Shown piece by piece: positions 57,874-64,000 of a stretch of DNA of 64,000 nucleotides. The number at the start of each line of letters is the position of its first letter. Position 1 is the first letter of the stretch. Source of the stretch: Nitrosovibrio sp. Nv6 (GTDB lineage Bacteria > Pseudomonadota > Gammaproteobacteria > Burkholderiales > Nitrosomonadaceae); assembly GCF_900110495.1 (NCBI RefSeq), contig NZ_FODX01000006.1:1-64000 (forward strand), given 5' to 3'. The position numbers were made by a program, and so were the translations under genes. Below the pieces are notes generated by a model, which searched no databases, was not told where the DNA came from, and saw nothing but the letters and a program-made list of their open reading frames with translations.

Positions 57874-59718
57874 ATGTATCCACTGCTTGATACCATCACT
57901 TCCCCTTCCAAATTGCGCAAGTTGGAACGCAAGATGCTGCCGCAACTTGCCGATGAGTTGCGCCGGTTCCTGGTTGAATCTGTTTCCAAAACGGGCGGGC
58001 ACCTATCCTCCAATCTTGGCACGGTCGAGCTGACGATAGCACTACATTATGTTTTCAACACGCCGCATGACCGCGTGGTATGGGATGTAGGTCATCAGAC
58101 TTATGCCCACAAAATTCTGACCAGCCGGCGGGAGGGCATGAGCAAATTGCGAATGCAGGGCGGCATCGCGGGATTTCCACGGCGGGACGAAAGCGAATAC
58201 GACGCCTTTGGTACAGCGCACTCCAGCACTTCCATCAGTGCCGCATTGGGCATGGCGGTCGCGTCGCAGCGGGAGGGTAAAGGCCGATGCGCAGTTGCGG
58301 TGATCGGCGATGGCGCCATGAGCGCGGGGATGGCATTCGAAGCCTTGAACAACGCCGGTGCCATGAACACCAATCTGCTGGTGATTCTAAATGACAACGA
58401 CATGTCAATTTCGCGTCCGGTAGGTGCGCTCAACAATTATCTCGCAAGGCTCATGTCCGGGCGGTTTTATGCCACGGCACGCCGCGCCGGGGAAAAAATG
58501 CTGGGCGTGGTTCCGCCCGTGCTGGAACTCGCCAAGCGCGCCGAAGAGCATGTAAAAGGCATGGTAACCCCTAGTACATTGTTTGAAGAATTCGGCTTCA
58601 ACTATATCGGTCCCATTGATGGTCATGACCTTGATGTGCTGGTTGGCACCCTCAACAACATCAAACATCTTGACGGCCCCCAGTTCCTGCATATCGTAAC
58701 GCGTAAAGGCGCGGGTTATAAGGCGGCGGAGGAAGACCCGATTCTTTACCATGGGGTAACCAAGTTTAATCCCGACGCGGGAATTATCCTCAAAGCCGCC
58801 GCCAAGCCTTCCTATACGCAGATTTTTGGAGATTGGCTGTGCGATATGGCCGCATTGGATCAGCGTCTCGTAGGTATCACGCCGGCGATGCGCGAAGGCT
58901 CGGGCCTGGTGAGATTTTCCCAGGAGTATCCTGATCGTTATTTTGATGTCGGGATCGCGGAGCAGCACGCGGTCACTTTTGCCGCGGGCCTAGCTTGCGA
59001 TGGAATGAAGCCGGTAGTGGCTATCTATTCGACTTTTTTGCAACGGGCTTATGACCAATTGATCCACGACGTCGCTATCCAGAATCTCCCGGTAGTATTC
59101 GCCATCGACCGCGCAGGATTAGTCGGCGCAGATGGTCCCACTCACGCCGGCAGCTTCGATTTAACCTATCTACGCTGTATTCCGAACATTACTGTGATGG
59201 CCCCCGCTGACGAGAATGAGTGCCGTCAGATGCTCTATACCGCGTTTCAGATGGATACACCGACAGCGGTGCGATATCCTCGCGGCGCCGGGACAGGCGT
59301 AACACCGCAAAAGCAAATGGAGATGTTACCGATAGGATGTGGGGAGATTCGCCGCGAAGGAGTAAAAATCGCGCTGCTGTCGTTTGGCAGCATGCTCAAA
59401 CCCTGTCTTGAAGCGGCAGAAGAATTAAATGCTACCGTTGCGAACATGCGTTTTATCAAGCCGTTGGACAACGAACTGATCTTATCTTTAGCGGCAAACC
59501 ACGAATTGCTGGTGACGGTGGAAGAAAATACCATCATGGGCGGTGCAGGTAGCGCTGTGCTGGAATCGCTGGCAAGCAGCGGACACGCCGTTCCGCTGCT
59601 GCAATTGGGTTTGCCGGACGTTTTCATAGATCAGGGCGATACCTCTCAAATGCTGACCGATTGCGGGCTGGACAAGGCGGCCATCATGAGGGCCGTCAGA
59701 GCGAGATTCTCTGAGTAG
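57874..59718 (+). CDS. dxs: 1-deoxy-D-xylulose-5-phosphate synthase
   Basis: A 614-residue thiamine-diphosphate enzyme that starts the MEP isoprenoid pathway from pyruvate and glyceraldehyde-3-phosphate. Motifs: [34 protein letters not shown], the ThDP motif [18 protein letters not shown]-x(8)-NDN, and [17 protein letters not shown] with the catalytic Glu. The C-terminal domain is complete. It follows ispA, as in many proteobacteria. Confidence 0.97.
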   Translation: MYPLLDTITSPSKLRKLERKMLPQLADELRRFLVESVSKTGGHLSSNLGTVELTIALHYVFNTPHDRVVWDVGHQTYAHKILTSRREGMSKLRMQGGIAGFPRRDESEYDAFGTAHSSTSISAALGMAVASQREGKGRCAVAVIGDGAMSAGMAFEALNNAGAMNTNLLVILNDNDMSISRPVGALNNYLARLMSGRFYATARRAGEKMLGVVPPVLELAKRAEEHVKGMVTPSTLFEEFGFNYIGPIDGHDLDVLVGTLNNIKHLDGPQFLHIVTRKGAGYKAAEEDPILYHGVTKFNPDAGIILKAAAKPSYTQIFGDWLCDMAALDQRLVGITPAMREGSGLVRFSQEYPDRYFDVGIAEQHAVTFAAGLACDGMKPVVAIYSTFLQRAYDQLIHDVAIQNLPVVFAIDRAGLVGADGPTHAGSFDLTYLRCIPNITVMAPADENECRQMLYTAFQMDTPTAVRYPRGAGTGVTPQKQMEMLPIGCGEIRREGVKIALLSFGSMLKPCLEAAEELNATVANMRFIKPLDNELILSLAANHELLVTVEENTIMGGAGSAVLESLASSGHAVPLLQLGLPDVFIDQGDTSQMLTDCGLDKAAIMRAVRARFSE

Positions 59719-59778
59719 CCGGCTCCACTCTCCGGTATACATATTTCATGCTGTGCCCCCATCAGGAAGTCAACACCC

Positions 59779-60576
59779 ATGAACGACATGAATGTTCCCA
59801 TTGCGGATGTGCAGGGCGCGTTTGATACGCGGCATATTGCGATCAATCGGGCGGGGATCAGGTCAATTCGTCATCCGGTAAAGATAATGGACAAGGGGGT
59901 CATTCAGCATACGGTTGCCGTGTTCAATATGGGTGTGTATTTACCCCATCACTTCAAAGGGGTGCACATGTCGCGTTTCGTGGAGATACTGAACGACCAC
60001 GACAGTGCAATCTCGGTAGAATCTTTTGAAAGCGTGCTACAAGCCATGATAAAGAGACTTGAAGCGGAGGCCGGCAGCATCGAGATGACGTTTCCTTATT
60101 TCATCAGCAAAACTGCGCCCGTTTCCCGAATAAAGAGTCTGCTGGATTATGAGGTAACTTTCGTCGGTCAAATTGATAGCGGAGGCTACCAGTTCACGAT
60201 GAAAGTCGTCGTGCCTGTGACCAGTCTGTGTCCGTGCTCGAAGCAGGTTTCGGCATATGGGGCTCACAATCAGCGGTCCCATATGTCAATATCAATTCGG
60301 AGCAACAGCTTTGTCTGGATCGAGGAATTGATACGGATTGCCGAAGACCAGGCGTCATGTGAGCTCTATGGATTGCTGAAACGTTCGGATGAAAAGTATG
60401 TCACCGAAAAGGCTTACGACAATCCCAAATTCGTCGAGGATGTGGTGCGCGATTTGGCGGCAGTACTCAACCGCGATACGCGCATAGACGCATACGTAGT
60501 GGAGGCGGAAAATTTTGAATCCATCCACAATCATTCGGCTTACGCGCTGATTGAACGGGATAAATTGAAGAATTGA
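59779..60576 (+). CDS. folE2: GTP cyclohydrolase I type 2 (FolE2)
   Basis: A 265-residue type IB GTP cyclohydrolase, first step of folate synthesis. The family has [22 protein letters not shown], the metal-ligand Cys in [19 protein letters not shown] and the C-terminal [12 protein letters not shown]. Unlike zinc-dependent FolE it can use other metals. It ends the xseB-ispA-dxs-folE2 block; tRNA genes follow at about 150 bp. Confidence 0.96.
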   Translation: MNDMNVPIADVQGAFDTRHIAINRAGIRSIRHPVKIMDKGVIQHTVAVFNMGVYLPHHFKGVHMSRFVEILNDHDSAISVESFESVLQAMIKRLEAEAGSIEMTFPYFISKTAPVSRIKSLLDYEVTFVGQIDSGGYQFTMKVVVPVTSLCPCSKQVSAYGAHNQRSHMSISIRSNSFVWIEELIRIAEDQASCELYGLLKRSDEKYVTEKAYDNPKFVEDVVRDLAAVLNRDTRIDAYVVEAENFESIHNHSAYALIERDKLKN

Positions 60577-60724
60577 GCTTGTCATTAGCAGCGGTTGACG
60601 AAGGCTGCCTCGCACGCAATATTCATGGGCGAATTACCTTTTGCCGGTGGAGGTCGAGATAATCTCTTCTGAAGAAACCCAAAATTGACCTTTTCTTGAC
60701 AGGAAGGTATATTATCGCCCTTTC

Positions 60725-60801
60725 CGGGGTGTAGCGTAGCCTGGTAGCGCGCCTGGTTTGGGACCAGGATGTCGGGAGTTCAAATCTCTCCACCCCGACC
60801 A
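60725..60801 (+). tRNA. tRNA-Pro (anticodon TGG)
   Basis: A 77-nt cloverleaf with acceptor CGGGGTG/CACCCCG, D arm TAGCGTAGCCTGGTAGCGCG, anticodon stem CCTGG/CCAGG with loop TTTGGGA (TGG), T loop TTCAAAT, and encoded CCA. First of a three-tRNA cluster. Confidence 0.96.
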
Positions 60802-60836
60802 TTCATGTTAATCTGAGGCGAAATCCGATTTGAGTG

Positions 60837-60913
60837 GTGCCCGTAGCTCAACCGGATAGAGCACCAGCCTTCTAAGCTGGGGGTTACAGGTTCGATTCCT
60901 GTCGGGCACGCCA
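60837..60913 (+). tRNA. tRNA-Arg (anticodon TCT)
   Basis: A 77-nt cloverleaf with acceptor GTGCCCG/CGGGCAC, D arm AGCTCAACCGGATAGAGCA, anticodon stem CCAGC/GCTGG with loop CTTCTAA (TCT, reading AGA), T loop TTCGATT, and encoded CCA. It is 35 bp after tRNA-Pro. Confidence 0.96.
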
Positions 60914-60975
60914 TAGACTATCTTTTCTAGCGAATGGCGCCTGAGCTTCAGACGATGCATTATGGTTTCTCCGAT

Positions 60976-61051
60976 GGTGGCTGTAGCTCAGTGGTAGAGT
61001 CCCGGATTGTGATTCCGGTTGTCGTGGGTTCGATCCCCATCAGCCACCCCA
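60976..61051 (+). tRNA. tRNA-His (anticodon GTG)
   Basis: A 76-nt cloverleaf including the extra 5' G (-1) characteristic of tRNA-His. Acceptor GTGGCTG/CAGCCAC, anticodon stem CCGGA/TCCGG with loop TTGTGAT (GTG), T loop TTCGATC, discriminator C and encoded CCA. It ends the cluster. Confidence 0.96.
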
Positions 61052-61104
61052 TCAAAATCAAGGCACTAGAATACTTTTTTTGCCCCTTCCTGATTTTTCT
61101 AAAG

Positions 61105-61140
61105 GTTATCTTGGGCAATTGGAAAGTTGTCCAAGATAAC
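61105..61140. repeat. Inverted repeat at the edge of the IS3-type remnant
   Basis: GTTATCTTGG (61105-61114) and CCAAGATAAC (61131-61140) pair perfectly, and the pairing can extend inward (GCAA with TTGT). It lies at the downstream edge of the decayed transposase. It could be a remnant of the element's end or a terminator for the tRNA cluster. Confidence 0.5.
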
Positions 61141-61370
61141 AAGCCTGTTTTCCTGCCGAACTGATATAGCCGAGTCGAATGCCGCGTTTGGAGTATAGAA
61201 CCTTTCGATGTAATCGAAGATGTCTGATTGCGGGTGTAAGTTGCCATCGCTGAGGCGCTCTATCTTCGGTGTGGAGAAGAAACTTTCCATCACGGCGTGT
61301 TATCACAGTTGACGAGTTGCCGTTGCTCCCGTACCCAGCGATGAAGCGTGTTGCTTTGATCCCCAAATCC
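61141..61370 (-). pseudogene. IS3-family transposase (OrfB) C-terminal remnant, frameshifted
   Basis: On the minus strand one frame reads VMESFFSTPKIER...SDIFDYIERFYTP, matching the C-terminal DDE domain (the catalytic Glu is in MESFF) of IS3-family OrfB. Next to it, in another frame, is KRGIRLGYISSAGKQA, matching the following conserved RRHS-LGYLSPAEFE-type end. Upstream, a further frame has the remains of KGN-WDNAV with a stop. So the copy has at least two frameshifts and lacks its N-terminal half. It lies 90 bp after the tRNA genes, a common insertion site. Confidence 0.8.
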
Positions 61371-61592
61371 CTCTAAATCCCTCTAAATCCCCACTTCGCA
61401 GATGCCAGACTGACTTGCGAGCCAGACCGCCTCGCGCTTGAACTGCAAAGAAAACTGCGCTTAAAACCGCAAATTTCCTGTCCAGAAGAAATGAGGGCTG
61501 CGGCGTCGATCGTTATTACACTCGTCCCTCGTCCAACTGCCGCTGGTGTCTCGTTATTCTATAAGCTACTGAATATGAGCCTGTTTTAAGCC

Positions 61593-61608
61593 AGGCATGA
61601 ACCTTGCT
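61593..61608 (+). promoter_or_regulatory. Sigma-54-type promoter upstream of the PEP-CTERM gene
   Basis: AGGCATGAACCTTGCT matches the RpoN consensus TGGCACG-N4-TTGCW: the GG and GC cores have exact spacing and only two positions differ (A for T, T for C). A start site about 12 bp further would give a 60-nt leader before the ATG at 61681. Several PEP-CTERM genes in exosortase bacteria are known to be under sigma-54 and PrsR control, which supports this. Confidence 0.65.
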
Positions 61609-61680
61609 TGGCGTTAAAAGGATCGATGATTGTTGCAATCAGAAGTCACGAGTAACCCAAACCACGAGGAGAATAAGAAT

Positions 61681-62481
61681 ATGGTTTCCGATAAGGCTCA
61701 CGTTTTGGATAGTGCAACACCGGTAGCACGAATGAGAAAGGACGGATTGATGGAACGATTGACGTTAACAGTCGGCCGCGCCAGCCTAACCAGCATTGTT
61801 GTACTGTCTCTTCTCTTACTTGGAAAATCATCTTACGCAACAACGTTTACTGAGATTGGAGACACAGGCAATCTTCCGGGTACTGCACAGATAGCGAGTG
61901 TCGTTGGACTTCTCACAGAAATTCACGGAACATTGAGTCCGGCAGATGGAGACGCCCAGGATATGTATCTCATACATATCGCTGGCAGTGGAACTTTTTC
62001 AGCTACTACCGTGGGTGGGATAGGTTTCGACAGCGAACTATTTCTTTTCGATGCAAGTGGAAAGGGCGTATATGCAAATGATGATGTTGCTTCTAGAGAC
62101 TTCGCCCCGTCAACGCTCCCTGCTGGCAATCCACTCACACCCATTACTGCTGGAGATTACTACCTGGCAATTACACAATGCTGTTCCGCGCCAATCAGTT
62201 CGGGTGGTCAAATCTTTACGATCGCAGGGCCGAACCATCGCGCTCTAAGCGGTCCGACCGGCGCTGGAGGTGATTCACCGGTTACAGGGTACTCGGGCGG
62301 ATTTGTTCAGATTCCTACGCTGGGTGGGCCTTATCAGATATTTCTTACAGGTGCTCATTTTACAGGTACTCATGCTGCAGTCGTCTCGGAGCCACACACA
62401 TTCGCGTTAATGCTTGCCGGGTTAGGCATGATGGGTTTCATCGGGCGCCATCATCGCAAAATAAAGTCAAAACCAAGCTAG
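61681..62481 (+). CDS. PEP-CTERM sorting-domain protein, DVUA0089-like
   Basis: A 266-residue exported protein. A signal peptide-like helix lies near residues 36-53 (SLTSIVVLSLLLLG). The mature part is a beta-rich pre-peptidase-like domain: HGTLSPADGDAQDMYLIHIAG, FDSELFLFDASGKGVYANDD, and AGDYYLAITQCC. The C-terminus is an exosortase sorting signal: SEPHTFALMLAGLGMMGF followed by GRHHRK, a motif with SEP in place of PEP. It would be cut by an exosortase and sent to the cell surface or extracellular polymer. ATG at 61681 has GAGGAG 9 nt upstream; the frame's earlier TTG at 61630 is less likely. Confidence 0.88.
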   Translation: MVSDKAHVLDSATPVARMRKDGLMERLTLTVGRASLTSIVVLSLLLLGKSSYATTFTEIGDTGNLPGTAQIASVVGLLTEIHGTLSPADGDAQDMYLIHIAGSGTFSATTVGGIGFDSELFLFDASGKGVYANDDVASRDFAPSTLPAGNPLTPITAGDYYLAITQCCSAPISSGGQIFTIAGPNHRALSGPTGAGGDSPVTGYSGGFVQIPTLGGPYQIFLTGAHFTGTHAAVVSEPHTFALMLAGLGMMGFIGRHHRKIKSKPS

Positions 62482-62529
62482 CTTGGATCTAGATACTGGG
62501 CTGGGTTTTGTTGGCGATGGAAGGGAGAC

Positions 62530-62920
62530 TTCTTTAAGGAAGCGTTGAACACATCATCAGATTTGAGATAATAGCGCATCCCACTCGCGTGGCCGTCAGC
62601 CCATGGTGCTGAGGAGTATGTTCGTATCTACTCATGCAGAACTGGTTCAATCTGTGGAATCTCTCGGCAAGTCAGAAGCAGCGCAACCGCAAACTTTCCT
62701 CTATCCGGGCACGGGTGGAACAATGTATTCCGGGTGACCAAGCGACAATTTGGCTTTGTCAGAACCCAGCACTATGCATAGCGTCAGGCATATGCCCATC
62801 TCCTATCACAGTGCATCCTGTCCGGTTCAATTGGGGGCTAGTCTAGGCTTGGCGAATCTGCACTTGCTGCGCAGGCAGTTATTGGCGCCTGAGGGGCGAA
62901 ATCCATCCGCTACGCCCTAG
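62530..62920 (+). pseudogene. IS5-family transposase remnant with frame breaks
   Basis: In one frame QKQRNRKLSSIRARVEQ matches the R-VEHVF region of IS5-type transposases. The reading then shifts by one base to FRVTKRQFGFVRTQHYA, the next conserved block, and resumes in another frame as ANLHLLRRQLLAPEG before a TAG at 62918. The N-terminal two-thirds are missing or unrecognisable. With the IS3 remnant it brackets the PEP-CTERM gene. The left boundary is approximate. Confidence 0.8.
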
Positions 62921-64000
62921 GGCAACGATGAAACAGAAAAAAGGGAAACTCGGCAATAAAATATGGCCGGGAAATGAACTGTCGGTTTTCGTGCTAAATA
63001 AACAGCAGCTAGCACTTCCTTAAGCATCGGGCTTTTTTAAGTATTGAGCTTTAGTCCAATTATCTTTGCGCCTGCGCCTCTTAGGCTACAGGGACAATAT
63101 TACCCGTAGGAGTCCTATGAAGTCGTGCAAGACGCAGGTGTGCTTTGCAGCCTCACTTCAAAGATAGAATTCTCAGGCCCGCCACTTTAATAACCGCAAT
63201 AAGAACGGCATAGTCGGTTTGGCATCAGGCAGAACATCAACGTCAGCACGATTGATGAAATCCTCGCCATAGGCAATGATCGTAATCTTGTACGCGTTAA
63301 CCCACGGAAATAATATCTCTTGGTTTTTCAGGGTTACCAGCAATCAAAGGCCACTCATCAGGCATTGCCATGTCATTGATTTAGCTATAAATCATGCCTT
63401 GGCGACTTTCCCTCATGTCTGGCGGTACCATTCAATACCGTCCAATTGGAAAGATTCGTCAATCCTTTCACGCTGTCCATACAAGCAGTTCACTTCTGGG
63501 ACAACAATCTGTCAAATGTAACAAGAATTTTTCCTACCCGTGGTTCAGCCTTTGGATTGAACTGCGACCCCACTAAAGCGTCTCTTTTGAGAGACAACTA
63601 AAAGCCATAATAAACAGCACATTATCGATGCAGATAGATACTTGGTTCTTTTTTTGGAGACAATGTCGCCACGCAGTCTACCTGCTAACTCCATGGTTTT
63701 ACGCCATTATAAGAAGGTACATATGATGGCATAGTTTTTGCTTAGTTAAAAGTGAATGAGGGAAAGGATGGGATTATGGCGCAGCAGAAATTATATGTTC
63801 GCTATCGTACAGACAGTCTCCGTCGCAAAAGGAAGTATCCGATTGTGGGTCGTTATCACTCTTCATCGCAGCCAGCATCCTAAATATCTGTAAATTGTTC
63901 GTTAATTTACCTAAGTTAAGTTAGGCATCTTTGTCATCTTTCTTAATTGTAGTTGTTGTGGATTGCTGTGCTGTTTCAATAGGTTGATTGCGGAAATACT
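62921..64000. other. About 1 kb with no recognisable gene
   Basis: Short frames occur on both strands (for example plus-strand 63276-63521, minus-strand 63297-63371) but none has a domain or SD. On the minus strand around 63190-63370 two fragments in different frames (AMPDEWPLIAGNPEKPRDI, then AYKITIIAYGEDFINRADVD) read like a decayed gene I cannot name. A small basic ORF at 63776 is listed separately. Confidence 0.4.
63776..63883 (+). CDS. Possible 35-aa basic small protein
   Basis: ATG at 63776 is preceded by GAGGGAAAGGATGGG, a generous purine-rich SD region. The frame encodes MAQQKLYVRYRTDSLRR, KRKYPIVGRYHSSSQPAS: strongly basic, no cysteines, no membrane segment. I know no family. It is in a decayed region, so it may be a relic or chance. 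Confidence 0.3.
   Translation: MAQQKLYVRYRTDSLRRKRKYPIVGRYHSSSQPAS

Noticed and set aside
63180-63380. Possible reverse transcriptase or transposase relic on the minus strand
   Set aside because: The YGEDF string looks superficially like a polymerase motif, but the surrounding residues do not fit any RT block. Left as unidentified decayed sequence.

Overview
The window begins inside the 5' end of amoC (ammonia/methane monooxygenase subunit C, minus strand, bases 1-123). The other genes are of betaproteobacterial type in sequence and order: a caa3-like cytochrome oxidase operon with the small assembly protein, DUF2970 and DUF2909, then gshA-gshB-PTS, metX...metW, xseB-ispA-dxs-folE2 and a PEP-CTERM protein. 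Together this points to a chemolithoautotrophic ammonia-oxidising member of the Nitrosomonadaceae. Nitrosospira is the likeliest genus, but that is inference, because only 41 AmoC residues are visible.

Layout. 1-5.5 kb: amoC start, a cysteine-rich ORF upstream of it, lolA-rarA-serS, a Lys-rich helical protein and a thioredoxin-fold protein. 5.5-6.7 kb: a gene-poor stretch. 6.7-14.5 kb: terminal oxidase locus (coxB with a fused cytochrome c, coxA, small assembly protein, ctaG, DUF2970, coxC, surf1, an unassigned membrane-anchored protein, ctaB, SCO). No heme A synthase (ctaA/COX15) gene is present in this block. 14.6-25.4 kb: a GlcD-like oxidase, BON lipoprotein, yraN/rsmI, sixA, an unusual SDR-SPW-VKOR-SPW fusion, a PRC-barrel protein, kup and tRNA-Arg(CCG). 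25.5-28.5 kb: cytochrome c5-type protein, apaH overlapping plsC tail to tail, and a glycine-zipper lipoprotein.

28.5-34.9 kb: a minus-strand glycine-cleavage operon gcvT-gcvH-gcvPA-tpx-gcvPB-pfkB-type kinase, led by a tandem glycine riboswitch and a textbook intrinsic terminator. The terminator covers the first ATG of the gcvT frame, so the real start is inferred to be a TTG downstream with its own Shine-Dalgarno sequence. 35-42 kb: ExeA-like ATPase, glutathione synthesis (gshA, gshB), and a permease-less PTS (EIIA-Man, HPr, EI). 42-49 kb: metX, a HugZ-like protein, metW, ampG, xth/pyrE divergent pair, a LEA-2 lipoprotein and the RNase P RNA.

50-54.4 kb: a compact minus-strand operon of fatty-acyl-AMP ligase, NAD-dependent reductase/epimerase, acyl carrier protein and a serine-palmitoyltransferase-like alpha-oxoamine synthase. 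This gene set matches bacterial ceramide/sphingolipid synthesis and is the most interesting system in the window. 55-60.6 kb: SpoIIAA-like and Rieske oxygenase genes, then xseB-ispA-dxs-folE2. 60.7-64 kb: tRNA-Pro, tRNA-Arg and tRNA-His, followed by decayed IS3- and IS5-family transposase remnants flanking a PEP-CTERM protein gene that carries a sigma-54-type promoter, then about 1 kb of sequence with no recognisable gene.
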